In this document: one piece after another, positions 35,195-44,519 of the stretch | Numbering within the stretch: the first letter of the stretch is position 1 | Layout: each line of letters opens with the position of its first letter | From: Paracoccaceae bacterium | GTDB lineage: Bacteria > Pseudomonadota > Alphaproteobacteria > Rhodobacterales > Rhodobacteraceae | DNA length: 53,580 nucleotides | Assembly (NCBI GenBank): GCA_018607905.1 | Contig: JABBAP010000055.1 | Location: 1-53,580 of the forward strand | Direction: 5' to 3' | Position numbers and translations under genes: made by a program | Notes under the pieces: model-generated | What the model was told of the DNA's origin: nothing | Databases searched by the model: none | Seen by the model: the letters and a program-made list of their open reading frames with translations, nothing else

Positions 35195-36795
35195 GCTGCA
35201 ATCCGCTTTTTAAGGTGTCGTGTGTCGATGGTATTGGGATCATTCAGCAGTTCGCTAGCAAGGGTTTTCAAAGTTGCCCTTTGAAGTTTTTGGGTGGCCG
35301 TCACCGGCAGGGTTTCGACAAAAGCCACGTAACCAGGCGCTTTGTAGTAGGCCAGCTGTGTTAGGCACCATTGCGTGATGTCCTTTGCCAATTGCGCGCT
35401 GGCAGGGCTCTCGGGAACGATACATGCAAAGACTTCATCGCCTCTGATTTCATCTGGAACGGCTGCAACTGCAACGCTGGCAATCGCGGGATGTCGAGCA
35501 AGCACGGATTCAACCTCGACGGCTGCGATATTTTCACCTGAGCGTCGGATTACATTCTTTTTACGATCTACAAAATACATGGTTCCATCGGAAGCACGCC
35601 GCACGATATCGCCAGTGTGAAACCAACCGTCGCGCCATGCTTCGTCTGTTGCTTTTTGGTTTTTGAAATACCCCGCAAAGAACCCCTTGCGCGGATTTTC
35701 ACCTGCATGGCGGACCAACAGTTCTCCTTGATCAGCGTCTTGCCCAGTATCGTCCACTAACCGTGCTTGGACTGTTTCATCGGGCTGGCCGATACAGCAA
35801 CTCCCGACATTGCGTGGTTCTCGGTTGGCGCAGATAGTACCTCCTGCGCCCGTTTCCGTCATTGCCCAACCTTCTGACAAAGCAAAACCAAAGCGTTTTT
35901 CAAAAGGCGCATGGAGTTTGGGATCAATCCCGGCGCCAAACCCGAACCGAACAGTATGATCGCGATCCGCATTGCTCGGCTCAGCGCCCATTAACATTGA
36001 TGGCATTACACCAAGATAGTGCAGACACGTCGCGCGGCTGTCGCGCACATTTGCCCACCAACTGCGGGGATGAAACCGATCAAGCACGGTTAGGCATCCG
36101 CCTACACAAACCATCGCCATAAAGGAAAATGCCATCGCATTCATGTGAAAGATTGGCAGCGGTGTGATCATCCGTTCACCGTCAATGTTAAGCGCGCAAA
36201 CGCCCGTCGCGGTGCTGTACCAGTGGCCTGCTTGTGTAAAATATTCGTTGGTCAGGATGCAGCCTTTGGGCTGACCCGTAGTGCCAGAGGTGTACAAAAG
36301 CGCTGCTTCGGCATCACCGTCGCGCGCGGCAATCGTTTGGATCGTGACGGCCTTTGGCAGCGGGTCACCGATCGCAACCACAGGCATCTGCACCTCAGCC
36401 TGGATCGCGGCACCCTGCAATTCATCTGCTCGTTTAGCCAACGAAATGGCCAGCACGGGTTCAGCATGGCCAATCATGTAAGCCATTTCAGCCATTCGCA
36501 AATCAGGATTCACAGGTACGACGGAAATGCCCAGCGCATTAAACGCAAGCCACCAAAGAAAGTAGCTTGGACGATTTTCAAGGAGCAACATCACACGCTG
36601 GCCTTTGGTGTACCCAGCATTTTTGATTTGGTTCACATGATCTTGCACCTTACCTGACGCTTTTGCGTAAGAAATTTCGCCTGCGGGTATGTCGTAGATA
36701 TCAGCCGTTTCAGGCAGCACATTCAGGAAGGGACGATCGGGCCATCGCTTCGCGCTGTCCACAAAGGTGGTAAAAACAGTCTGTTCGGCGCTCAT
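35191..36795 (-). CDS. ATP-dependent acyl-CoA ligase (AMP-forming)
   Basis: Activates a carboxylic acid to its CoA thioester through an acyl-AMP. The 534-residue protein has the P-loop-like ALLYTSGTTGQPKG, the ATMTETG-equivalent WAMTETGAGG, and the hinge/lysine region GDIVRRASDGTMYFVDRKKNVIRRSGENI followed by a terminal lysine region (TATQKLQRATLK). Its position in the Rieske-oxygenase operon suggests an aryl- or indole-acetic acid as substrate, entering the same pathway point as the IorAB product. It overlaps neighbours by four bases on both sides. The aromatic-acid specificity is inference from context. Confidence 0.88.
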   Translation of the reverse strand: MSAEQTVFTTFVDSAKRWPDRPFLNVLPETADIYDIPAGEISYAKASGKVQDHVNQIKNAGYTKGQRVMLLLENRPSYFLWWLAFNALGISVVPVNPDLRMAEMAYMIGHAEPVLAISLAKRADELQGAAIQAEVQMPVVAIGDPLPKAVTIQTIAARDGDAEAALLYTSGTTGQPKGCILTNEYFTQAGHWYSTATGVCALNIDGERMITPLPIFHMNAMAFSFMAMVCVGGCLTVLDRFHPRSWWANVRDSRATCLHYLGVMPSMLMGAEPSNADRDHTVRFGFGAGIDPKLHAPFEKRFGFALSEGWAMTETGAGGTICANREPRNVGSCCIGQPDETVQARLVDDTGQDADQGELLVRHAGENPRKGFFAGYFKNQKATDEAWRDGWFHTGDIVRRASDGTMYFVDRKKNVIRRSGENIAAVEVESVLARHPAIASVAVAAVPDEIRGDEVFACIVPESPASAQLAKDITQWCLTQLAYYKAPGYVAFVETLPVTATQKLQRATLKTLASELLNDPNTIDTRHLKKRIAA

Positions 36796-37265
36796 GGCAG
36801 CAACTGGATGTTACGGAAAGCCGCATCGCTATTCAAAATATCCACCCGCTTAGCTGCAATTCGCAAAGTGCCATCAACCAAAGCAAGATCGTGACGCGCC
36901 GTGAGGGCAAGCAGTTGCTGCTCATCAAGCCGCGTTTCAACATAGTGCATGGAGGTGTTCGTCACAAAACGATCCCCATTCACTTCATCAACAAAGGGAC
37001 GTTGGATCACATGATGACAGCGGCTTTTGGGCTTTTGGCTAAAGGTTCGCACACCGTTCAAACGCTCAACGCGCAATTTCAGCATAAACATGTCTTCGTA
37101 CAGCAAGGACGTCTGGTTAATCGGGTCTTCCTGTTTGTACTCTAACGGCATCCAGTACATTCCATCGGGAAGCCACAACGCCAGCCAATCGTCATACCGC
37201 CCCTCGTCTAGCATGCGTACTTCATCATAGATAAAATCGATCAGCTGATCCTTGGAAACAGTCAT
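36792..37265 (-). CDS. aromatic-ring-hydroxylating dioxygenase beta subunit
   Basis: A 157-residue cone-shaped structural subunit that makes the alpha3-beta3 hexamer of ring-hydroxylating oxygenases. DEGRYDDWLALWLPDGMYWMP at the N-terminus is characteristic. It has no cofactor. Its ATG overlaps the alpha-subunit TGA by four bases, giving balanced synthesis, and its own end overlaps the ligase start. Confidence 0.9.
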   Translation of the reverse strand: MTVSKDQLIDFIYDEVRMLDEGRYDDWLALWLPDGMYWMPLEYKQEDPINQTSLLYEDMFMLKLRVERLNGVRTFSQKPKSRCHHVIQRPFVDEVNGDRFVTNTSMHYVETRLDEQQLLALTARHDLALVDGTLRIAAKRVDILNSDAAFRNIQLLP

Positions 37266-38602
37266 TCCGCTGTCTCCGTCTTGGCGGCGTCATAGGTCAT
37301 GAATTTAGCCCAAGCGTTAAACTGATTTCGCATTTGTCGCTCAGTCGTGCCGTTGTGAACCGATACTTCGTCGAAATTTTCATCCTCTTCCAGCAAGCGC
37401 TGGATGTTTACCCATTCCATACCATCAACAAGTAAACCTTCCTGCGCGCGCTCGTACATTTCGAGATCATCGTGCCCGACAATTGAGGTTGAGGCATTGA
37501 TCATGCGATTGTACATCGCCGTGCGTGCGGTCAGCTCATCAGGTGCGCCAACAAGCCGATATATGTAGCTTTCTACGATGGTCTTATCAGCAGCTAACGG
37601 AATAAAGACCCGCAATTGTTGGATCGGGCCTTTGACCATAATATTCGGAAAATAGACTGTGTTATGGCGATTTTCGTCAAGGATGGCTTTTGCTTTATCT
37701 TCACCGTAACTCTTTGTCATGGCTTCGAAATAATCTGGGATCGCACTGTAATTTGAATGAATAGAATGGTTCACTCCTGTATGTCCGTGCCCATTAGGCC
37801 AAGTGCGGATTCCCATGCCTTCAAAGAACTCATAAGGCGACATAAACGGGGCAATGATCTCCATCGCGGCGGGTTTTGGAGCACCTTCTGGGAGATTCAG
37901 TTCCTCATACAGCTTTACCGCCGTGCCAGCGCTACTTTCATGCGCAACCATAGGATGGCAGGTGTCGGTTTGGTTTTCGACCAACATTTTCCAGTTACAA
38001 TGATGCAGATAGCGCAGCGGTGATCCGACGACTTCTAGTCGACCCTCGGGCGAGCGATCTACCATATTGTCTATTGAACTAAGGCTATCGCCAAAGAAAT
38101 CCTCGAATGAAATGCCGTCCTGCGCCAAGCGTGTAAAGATGAAGCCACGATAGTTTTTCACGGCTCCTACGGATTTCATTCCGTTGCCGCTGGCAGTTTG
38201 TTTTAACCCCGTACCCTCGTATCCCTTTTTCAATGGGATCGCGAGCAAACAACCATCTGTCTTGAACGACCATGCGTGATAGGGGCACCGAAAGAACTTG
38301 CCTGTGTTGCCCTGTCTGTCGATGACGATCTTAGTACCTTTATGCGGGCAACGGTTATACAGAACGTGAATTTCATCCGCCTTATGACGGACCTGAATCA
38401 CCGGTTGATCCCCGATTTGGGTCGCAAAGTAATCACCCTTTTCTGGCGTCTGGCTTTCGTGGCCAACAAACACCCATGCATTGTTAAAAACGTGCCGCAT
38501 CTCAAGTTTATAGATATCTTGGCTTACATAGACATCGCGGTGCACTTGATTGGACTCAACCAACGCAGCCGCTTTGGCAGGATTTCCTGAATATTGTTCC
38601 AT
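37262..38602 (-). CDS. Rieske ring-hydroxylating dioxygenase alpha subunit
   Basis: The catalytic subunit adds O2 to an aromatic ring. The Rieske cluster ligands are C85 and H87 (CPHKG) and C106 and H109 (CPYHAW). The mononuclear iron site is in NQTDTCHPMVAH: the bridging D213 and ligands H216 and H221, with D378 or D379 the likely third ligand. The length (446) fits. GGGAGGA precedes the ATG. It is the second gene of the minus-strand operon, 12 bases after its reductase. The set of ligase, thiolase-fold protein, formamidase-like hydrolase and 2-aminobenzoyl-CoA genes around it suggests a nitrogen-containing bicyclic substrate, perhaps indole-acetate or its CoA ester, although anthranilate- or benzoate-type dihydroxylation is an alternative. 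Confidence 0.92.
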   Translation of the reverse strand: MEQYSGNPAKAAALVESNQVHRDVYVSQDIYKLEMRHVFNNAWVFVGHESQTPEKGDYFATQIGDQPVIQVRHKADEIHVLYNRCPHKGTKIVIDRQGNTGKFFRCPYHAWSFKTDGCLLAIPLKKGYEGTGLKQTASGNGMKSVGAVKNYRGFIFTRLAQDGISFEDFFGDSLSSIDNMVDRSPEGRLEVVGSPLRYLHHCNWKMLVENQTDTCHPMVAHESSAGTAVKLYEELNLPEGAPKPAAMEIIAPFMSPYEFFEGMGIRTWPNGHGHTGVNHSIHSNYSAIPDYFEAMTKSYGEDKAKAILDENRHNTVYFPNIMVKGPIQQLRVFIPLAADKTIVESYIYRLVGAPDELTARTAMYNRMINASTSIVGHDDLEMYERAQEGLLVDGMEWVNIQRLLEEDENFDEVSVHNGTTERQMRNQFNAWAKFMTYDAAKTETAE

Positions 38603-38614
38603 CGTAAATCCTCC

Positions 38615-39556
38615 CTAAATATCCAACACCAGTCGCGCCGATTTTGCGCGGCTAACACAGATTTGAATAACATCCCCCGCGTCACGCTCGGCCTGGCTCA
38701 AAACCACATCGCGGTGATCTGGCGTACCTTCAAGCACGTCACACTGGCAGATACCGCAATCTCCGCGTTGGCAATCATACATCACATCAACATCGTTTTC
38801 TTCCAACACGTCAATGATGCTTTTACCAGGTGGAATAGTGAACACAGAACCATCATTGATTTGCACTTCAAATGCCGCGTCATCAACTTGCACGCTCGCG
38901 GCTTCGAACAGTTCGAAATGCACGCGTTCGGTTGGAATATTCGCGACTTCGGCTTTACCACGTACGGCGTCTAGCAAGCCACGAGGACCACAAACATAAA
39001 GATGTGCGTCGCCAACAGATGCAACAAGCGCATTCAGATCGAGAGCCGTTTCGCTATCGTCACAATGTAAATGAAACGCATCACCCCACTGTTCAAATAG
39101 CGTTGCCGGGTAGGCCATTGCACCCGCGCTGCGTCCAGAATAATGGAACGCAAATTCCTGACCTGCCGCACGTACCGCAGCGGCCATCGAGATCAACGGA
39201 GTTACACCAATTCCACCAGCCACGAAAACTGCGGGCGCGTCTGAGTTTACTGGAAAATCATTCTTTGGCGGCCCAAATGAGATCGCATCGCCAACCGTAA
39301 GAGAGTGCATCGCCACCGAGCCGCCCTGCCCTTTATCTTCACGTTGCACAGCAATTTGGTAGCTTGTCGGCAGCTTGGGAACAGGATCAAACGACACTAA
39401 TGAATAAGCGCGCGCGCCATCAGTTACATCAAACTCCACATGAGCACCTGGCTGCCAGCTAGGCAGCGGAACACCATCTGTCGCAGCGATGGTCAAGCTG
39501 CTGATACGATCAGTCAACTTGGTAACCTCAACCACAACACCAGAAATTTTACCCAT
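38615..39556 (-). CDS. oxygenase reductase (FMN/NAD with C-terminal 2Fe-2S ferredoxin)
   Basis: Supplies electrons from NAD(P)H to the Rieske oxygenase. The domain order is flavin domain (ARAYSLVSFDP), NAD domain (VFVAGGIGVTPLISMA; HLYVCGPRGLLDAV) and a plant-type ferredoxin at the C-terminus (CQRGDCGICQCDVLEG with a later Cys near the end), as in phthalate-dioxygenase-reductase/VanB proteins (313 residues). It is the first gene of the minus-strand operon; the start is 22 bases from a 16-base palindrome shared with the divergent MarR gene. No separate ferredoxin gene is needed, giving a two-component oxygenase. Confidence 0.92.
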   Translation of the reverse strand: MGKISGVVVEVTKLTDRISSLTIAATDGVPLPSWQPGAHVEFDVTDGARAYSLVSFDPVPKLPTSYQIAVQREDKGQGGSVAMHSLTVGDAISFGPPKNDFPVNSDAPAVFVAGGIGVTPLISMAAAVRAAGQEFAFHYSGRSAGAMAYPATLFEQWGDAFHLHCDDSETALDLNALVASVGDAHLYVCGPRGLLDAVRGKAEVANIPTERVHFELFEAASVQVDDAAFEVQINDGSVFTIPPGKSIIDVLEENDVDVMYDCQRGDCGICQCDVLEGTPDHRDVVLSQAERDAGDVIQICVSRAKSARLVLDI

Positions 39557-39577
39557 AGGAGTCTCCCTTGCAAAACA

Positions 39578-39593
39578 ATATGAATTTTCATAT
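39578..39593. promoter_or_regulatory. palindromic operator candidate in the reductase/MarR divergent gap
   Basis: ATATGAATTTTCATAT is a perfect 16-base palindrome. On the minus strand it lies downstream of a TTGACC hexamer (39600-39605) and covers the expected -10 position of the oxygenase operon, so a bound regulator would block transcription. The half-site arrangement matches the palindrome upstream of iorA. The divergently encoded MarR at 39647 is the likely binder. Confidence 0.6.
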
Positions 39594-39646
39594 ACTTTTG
39601 GTCAAGAAAATTCTGTGCATGACCCACGCAAGGCAGGGATGTCAAC

Positions 39647-40102
39647 ATGACTACATCGTCTAAATTTGAAGAAAAAACTGGATTTGTTGATGATTACTTG
39701 CTCTATTTGTTGGCCGCTGCCAGCGAAGGCGCAAGCGCACAGTTTCATGCTGAAGTACGCAGTCTAGGCCTGCGCGTTCCAGAATGGCGAGTGTTAGCCT
39801 GTCTACACGATCAAGACGGGGCAATGATTACCCAACTGGCATGTGTTGCCCTAGTCGAACAATCTCGCTTGACCCGCATCATCGTACAAATGGAAGATCG
39901 AGGGCTGCTGATCCGTCAAAGTGACCCTGTTGACGGTAGACGCGTATGTGTTTTTCTGACGCGCAGCGGAAAAGAACTGACCAATCAACTTGTGCCTAAA
40001 GCCCGAGCCCATGAACAAGTTCTTTTAGACCGCTTACCGAAAAGGGGCAGTGCCAATTTAAAGCCAATTTTGCGTGCGCTTTTGAATGCGCTCGATAAAT
40101 AG
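39647..40102 (+). CDS. MarR-family regulator (oxygenase operon)
   Basis: A 151-residue winged-helix regulator; ALVEQSRLTRIIVQMEDRGL is the recognition helix region and DPVDGRRVCVFLT the wing. It is transcribed divergently from the oxygenase operon with a palindrome in the 90-base gap, the usual set-up for an autoregulated repressor responding to a pathway aromatic or CoA ester. It is followed after 130 bases by the 2-aminobenzoyl-CoA monooxygenase/reductase gene. Confidence 0.9.
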   Translation: MTTSSKFEEKTGFVDDYLLYLLAAASEGASAQFHAEVRSLGLRVPEWRVLACLHDQDGAMITQLACVALVEQSRLTRIIVQMEDRGLLIRQSDPVDGRRVCVFLTRSGKELTNQLVPKARAHEQVLLDRLPKRGSANLKPILRALLNALDK

Positions 40103-40132
40103 GTTAGATTTTCTCGCGGTAGATGAACTATC

Positions 40133-40172
40133 AGAATATACTTCATATATAAAATATTTATACTTGAAATTA
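40133..40172. promoter_or_regulatory. AT-rich repeat region upstream of the monooxygenase/reductase operon
   Basis: The stretch carries two ATACTT repeats (in ATACTTCATAT and ATACTTGAAAT) and an imperfect inverted repeat TATAAA-ATA-TTTATA. ATATGAA, half of the palindrome at 39.6 kb, occurs here on the minus strand. It probably contains the promoter and regulator site of the plus-strand operon, but no clean palindrome was found. Confidence 0.3.
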
Positions 40173-40232
40173 AATCATAGCTTTTCTAACCTATAAATGA
40201 AAGCGACCAAGTACAACAGAAAGTGACACTCT

Positions 40233-42527
40233 ATGCGTATTGCCTGTCTCGGCGGTGGACCTGCTGGCCTGTATTTCGCAATCTCAGTAAAACTTCGCGA
40301 TCCATCCGCTGAGGTAGTTGTTTTTGAGCGCAACCGCGCCGATGATACCTTTGGCTGGGGCGTAGTTTTGTCAGATGAAACGCTTGGAAACCTAGAGACT
40401 AACGACCCAGTAAGTGCCGCCAGTGTTCGCGCGCATTTCGCCTATTGGGATGATGTTGCGACAGTACACAAAGGTCAGAAAATGCTGTCAACAGGGCATG
40501 GGTTTTGCGGCATCGGGCGTAAACGACTGTTAATGATTTTGCAGGCGCGTGCAGCAGAATTGGGTGTTGATTTGCGGTTTGAAACCGAAGTCGGCGCCGC
40601 ATCTGAATACATGAATGATTACGATGTGGTCGTAGCCTGCGATGGATTGAATTCTAAAACCCGTATGGAATTTGCTGACACCTACAAACCGGATATTGAT
40701 ACACGGCTGTGCCCTTTTGTTTGGCTTGGAACCCATCAAAAATTCGACGACGCGTTCACCTTTATCTTTGAGGAAACTGATAAGGGTTGGATTTGGGCAC
40801 ACGCCTATCAATTTGATGATAATACCGCGACGTTTATCGTTGAATGCAGCCAGGAAACCTATGACGCATATGGCTTTGGAAATTTGTCCCAACAAGATAG
40901 CATCGCAATCTGTGAGGAGGTTTTCAAAGACCATCTTGGCGGCCATTCTTTGATGACAAATGCCAATCATATTCGGGGATCGGCTTGGATTAAATTCCCG
41001 CGTGTGCTGTGTGAAAAATGGAGTCACAAAAATGTGGTTTTGATGGGTGATGCTGCCGCGACCGCACATTTCTCGATCGGATCAGGTACAAAACTAGCAC
41101 TCGAAAGCGCAATCTCCCTGGCCGAATATTTGGATCAAAGCCCTACCGTTTCTGACGCCTTCGCCAAATACGAAGATACACGACGCCTTGAGGTATTGCG
41201 CCTGCAATCAGCTGCTCGCAATTCTGTCGAATGGTTTGAAGATGTGGAGCGGTATTTGCACTTGGACCCCGTGCAGGTGAATTATTCACTGCTAACGCGC
41301 AGCCAACGGATTAGTCACGAGAATTTACGTGAGCGCGATCCAAAATGGCTCGCCTCCGCTGAAAAGTGGTTCATTGAACAAGCTGGTGCCGATACAAACG
41401 GTGCCGCCCGCGCGCCGATGTTTGCTCCCTTTAAGTTGCGTGAAATGCACCTAAAAAACCGGATCGTTTTATCTCCGATGGCGCAATACAAAGCAATTGA
41501 TGGCGCTCCAACAGATTGGCACCTTATTCACTATGGCGAGCGGGCCAAAGGTGGGGCTGGCCTCATCTATACTGAAATGACCTGCCCCTCTGCAGATGGG
41601 CGGATTACACCGGGATGCCCTGGTCTTTATGCCCTAGAACACGAGGCCGAATGGTCGCGTCTGATAAATTTTGTGCATTCAGAAACCGAAGCAAAAATAT
41701 GCTGTCAGATTGGCCATGCTGGACGCAAGGGGTCTACCAACATTGGCTGGGAGGGCATGGATTCGCCGCTTAAGGCCGATAATTGGCCGCTTTTTTCCGC
41801 GTCCTCGATCCCTTGGTCCAAATGCAATGCCGTCCCAAAGGCAATGACTCGCGAAGATATGAACGTCATCAAAGCCGAATTCGTGCTAGCGACAAAAATG
41901 GCCCAACGTGCGGGTTTTGACATGATAGAATTACACGCAGCGCACGGGTATTTGATCTCGTCATTCATCTCGCCGCTTTCTAACATCCGCACCGATGAAT
42001 ATGGTGGGACGCTTGAAAACCGGATGCGTTATCCATTGGAAGTGTTTCTCGCGATGCGCAACATCTGGCCCGCTGATAAGCCCATGTCAGTACGCATTTC
42101 TGCAAATGACTGGGCAGGTGATGACGGCGTTACGCCCATTGAGGCGGTTGAAATCGCGCGGATGTTCGAGGCAGCGGGTGCCGATATCATTGACGTTTCG
42201 GCTGGGCAGACCTCAACACAAGGCGAACCTATTTATGGACGTATGTTCCAAACGCCGTTTTCAGATCGTATCCGTAACGAAGCAGGGATCAAGACAATGG
42301 CTGTTGGCAATATCTTTGAAGCCGATCATGTAAACTCAATCTTAATGGCGGGCCGTGCTGATCTGGTGTGCCTTGCGCGCCCGCATCTCGCGGACCCTTA
42401 TTGGACCCTGCATGCGGCAACAGAATTGGGGGACAGGCAGGAAAAATGGCCCCAACCCTATGAAGCGGGCCGCGATCAAGTATGGCGTTTGGCGGACAAA
42501 CAAGCAGAAACGGAAAACAAAATATGA
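40233..42527 (+). CDS. fused FAD monooxygenase/old-yellow-enzyme, 2-aminobenzoyl-CoA monooxygenase/reductase type
   Basis: Enzymes with this architecture hydroxylate and reduce 2-aminobenzoyl-CoA (ACMR) or hydroxylate salicylyl-CoA. Residues 1-385 are a class A flavin monooxygenase: [10 protein letters not shown] at the N-terminus and [20 protein letters not shown] near residue 270. Residues about 392-764 are an old-yellow-enzyme domain: [38 protein letters not shown] with the catalytic-type His, [14 protein letters not shown], and a C-terminal [12 protein letters not shown]. The length, 764, matches the fused type. Followed with overlaps by SDR, MarR, crotonase, acyl-CoA dehydrogenase and a benzoate-type ligase, it fits the aerobic hybrid route of 2-aminobenzoate degradation (the abm genes of Aromatoleum/Azoarcus evansii), where the dearomatised CoA ester enters beta-oxidation. 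Salicylyl-CoA is the alternative substrate. Confidence 0.88.
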   Translation: MRIACLGGGPAGLYFAISVKLRDPSAEVVVFERNRADDTFGWGVVLSDETLGNLETNDPVSAASVRAHFAYWDDVATVHKGQKMLSTGHGFCGIGRKRLLMILQARAAELGVDLRFETEVGAASEYMNDYDVVVACDGLNSKTRMEFADTYKPDIDTRLCPFVWLGTHQKFDDAFTFIFEETDKGWIWAHAYQFDDNTATFIVECSQETYDAYGFGNLSQQDSIAICEEVFKDHLGGHSLMTNANHIRGSAWIKFPRVLCEKWSHKNVVLMGDAAATAHFSIGSGTKLALESAISLAEYLDQSPTVSDAFAKYEDTRRLEVLRLQSAARNSVEWFEDVERYLHLDPVQVNYSLLTRSQRISHENLRERDPKWLASAEKWFIEQAGADTNGAARAPMFAPFKLREMHLKNRIVLSPMAQYKAIDGAPTDWHLIHYGERAKGGAGLIYTEMTCPSADGRITPGCPGLYALEHEAEWSRLINFVHSETEAKICCQIGHAGRKGSTNIGWEGMDSPLKADNWPLFSASSIPWSKCNAVPKAMTREDMNVIKAEFVLATKMAQRAGFDMIELHAAHGYLISSFISPLSNIRTDEYGGTLENRMRYPLEVFLAMRNIWPADKPMSVRISANDWAGDDGVTPIEAVEIARMFEAAGADIIDVSAGQTSTQGEPIYGRMFQTPFSDRIRNEAGIKTMAVGNIFEADHVNSILMAGRADLVCLARPHLADPYWTLHAATELGDRQEKWPQPYEAGRDQVWRLADKQAETENKI

Positions 42528-43243
42528 GGCGCGTATTGGTAACGGGTGGTGGATCTGGCATTGGGCGCGGCATCGCACGGGCCTTTGCTGATGCGGGCCA
42601 CGATGTAACGATCGCGGGGCGGCGTGCTGAGGCCTTGGAAGAAACGAATGGCGCGCGTTCCGTGACTTGCGTCACGGCCGACGTCTGCGATGAAGCGACG
42701 GTGGATGCATTGTTCGAACATCCCTTCGATGTGGTTGTCGCCAATGCGGGCATTGGCCGCGTAGCCCCCCTAACCGAAGTCACTCTTGATGAATGGAACC
42801 AAACGATCGCGGTGAATCTAACCGGCACGTTTCTAACCTTTCGCGGCGCACTTCGTGGGATGAAATCAGGTGGGCGATTGATCGCCGTTGCATCTACCGC
42901 TGGGTTGCAAGGGGGACCACGCATCGGTGCCTACTGCGCGTCAAAACACGGAGTTATCGGCCTTGTTCGCTCGGTAGCCAAAGAGGTCGCGCGCAAAGGC
43001 ATTACCTGCAACGCCATTTGCCCTGGATTTGTGGACACCGAAATGGCGCAAACAGCTGTTGCGTCTGTTATGAAAGCGCGAAACGTAGATGCGGTAACAG
43101 CTGAAAAAATGGTCGTTTCTGGGAACCCGACTGGTCGCATGATCGACGTGGCCGAGGTTGTCTCCGCCGCTGTTTTTCTTGCCTCAAAAGGGGCATCCAG
43201 CGTGAACGGCCACGCCCTTAGCGTATCGGGCGGCGAAATATGA
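42524..43243 (+). CDS. SDR, probable 3-hydroxyacyl-CoA or cyclic-alcohol dehydrogenase
   Basis: A complete 239-residue SDR with [10 protein letters not shown] at the N-terminus, NAGIG, and the triad in [20 protein letters not shown]. It starts with ATGA shared with the previous stop and ends with ATGA shared with the following MarR gene. In the 2-aminobenzoyl-CoA route a hydroxyacyl-CoA dehydrogenase acts after reduction and hydration of the ring, and this gene is the natural candidate. The start at 42524 ([12 protein letters not shown]) fits family length; an upstream in-frame start lies inside the previous gene. Confidence 0.88.
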   Translation: MRRVLVTGGGSGIGRGIARAFADAGHDVTIAGRRAEALEETNGARSVTCVTADVCDEATVDALFEHPFDVVVANAGIGRVAPLTEVTLDEWNQTIAVNLTGTFLTFRGALRGMKSGGRLIAVASTAGLQGGPRIGAYCASKHGVIGLVRSVAKEVARKGITCNAICPGFVDTEMAQTAVASVMKARNVDAVTAEKMVVSGNPTGRMIDVAEVVSAAVFLASKGASSVNGHALSVSGGEI

Positions 43244-43716
43244 GTGACCTGCAGACAACACCCACACCAGATCGAGTTTCCAAAGACAGGCTTCGCCTTT
43301 GGCTCCGTTTTCTAAAAGCAAGCCGCACGATCGAAACCCAATTACGTGAAAATTTGCGGGTTGAGTTTGCATCAACCCTGCCCCGTTTTGATGTGATGGC
43401 TGCATTGTCACGGTTTGAAGAGGGATTGAAGATGAGCCAGCTTTCTGGCGTTCTAAAGGTATCTAATGGCAATATTACTGGAATTGTTGATCGTTTGGCC
43501 GAAGATGGCATGATCGTTCGTGTTCCCGTTCCCAAGGATCGACGTGCAACACTTGTTTGCATGACAAAACGTGGTCGCGAAGAGTTCGCGATGCAAGCGG
43601 CGGCGCATGAAACGTGGATAAACGAGATGCTGGTTGATTTTTCTGCTCAAGAAGCCCGCGACATCGCAATCCGACTGGAACAGCTTGACCTTAGTTTACA
43701 GGAGAAAACCCCATGA
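43240..43716 (+). CDS. MarR-family regulator inside the CoA-pathway operon
   Basis: A 158-residue winged-helix regulator; [20 protein letters not shown] is the recognition helix and [13 protein letters not shown] the wing. Unusually it is embedded between enzyme genes, overlapping by four bases on each side, so it is produced together with the enzymes. Regulators of aerobic aryl-CoA pathways often bind the first CoA thioester; 2-aminobenzoyl-CoA is the natural guess here. Its operator may lie in the AT-rich region upstream of 40233. Confidence 0.88.
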   Translation: MSDLQTTPTPDRVSKDRLRLWLRFLKASRTIETQLRENLRVEFASTLPRFDVMAALSRFEEGLKMSQLSGVLKVSNGNITGIVDRLAEDGMIVRVPVPKDRRATLVCMTKRGREEFAMQAAAHETWINEMLVDFSAQEARDIAIRLEQLDLSLQEKTP

Positions 43717-44519
43717 CAATGCGCACAGATGTAAAGCATTTCAATTGCACTCTCAAAGATGGCATCGCGACCGTCAAATTGGACCGTCCTGATCGCAAAA
43801 ACCCGCTGACTTTCGATAGTTACGCCGAACTGCGCGACTGGTTTCGCGATCTTGTTTATGCAGATGATGTTAATGCCGTGATCTTTGCCTCCAATGGTGG
43901 CAATTTTAGTTCAGGTGGCGATGTGCACGACATTATCGGGCCCCTTACTAAGATGACGATGAAAGAGCTTTTAAACTTTACGCGGATGACCGGCGATTTG
44001 GTTAAGGCGATCGTCAACTGTGGCAAGCCGGTCATTGCAGCTGTTGATGGTGTTTGTGTTGGTGCAGGTGCGATTATCGCGATGTCCTGTGATCTGCGCA
44101 TTGCGACGCCTGCTGCAAAATGTGCTTTCTTATTTACACGCGTTGGCCTTGCGGGTTGCGATATGGGGGCGTGTGCGATCCTTCCACGTATCATCGGTCA
44201 GGGCCGTGCCGCGGAGCTATTGTATACAGGTCGCTCAATGAGTGCTGACGAAGGGGCGGCATGGGGATTTTACAACAAAGTTGTTGAGCAGGATGCTCTG
44301 GATTCCGAAGCGTTTACAATGGCTTCTCGGATTGCATCTGGGCCAAATTTTGCAAACATGATGACAAAAACGATGCTTGCGCAAGAATGGTGCATGTCTA
44401 TCGAACAAGCAATTGAAGCAGAGGCACAGGCCCAAGCGATTTGTATGAAAACAGTCGACTTTGAGCGGGCCTACAACGCATTTGTAGCCAAAGAAAAACC
44501 AGTATTCGAGGGCAACTAA
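43713..44519 (+). CDS. enoyl-CoA hydratase/isomerase (crotonase) family protein
   Basis: A 268-residue crotonase. The oxyanion-hole segments [10 protein letters not shown] (64-73) and GVCVGAG (113-119) are intact. The usual first glutamate position in the 140s reads FTRVGL (R143), and the second acidic position appears as D150 in GCDMGA. This pattern departs from simple enoyl-CoA hydratases and may indicate a ring-directed reaction such as hydration or hydrolysis of a cyclic CoA ester, as in the 2-aminobenzoyl-CoA pathway. ATGA overlap with the MarR gene before it and TAATG overlap with the acyl-CoA dehydrogenase after it show translational coupling. Confidence 0.85.
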   Translation: MTMRTDVKHFNCTLKDGIATVKLDRPDRKNPLTFDSYAELRDWFRDLVYADDVNAVIFASNGGNFSSGGDVHDIIGPLTKMTMKELLNFTRMTGDLVKAIVNCGKPVIAAVDGVCVGAGAIIAMSCDLRIATPAAKCAFLFTRVGLAGCDMGACAILPRIIGQGRAAELLYTGRSMSADEGAAWGFYNKVVEQDALDSEAFTMASRIASGPNFANMMTKTMLAQEWCMSIEQAIEAEAQAQAICMKTVDFERAYNAFVAKEKPVFEGN

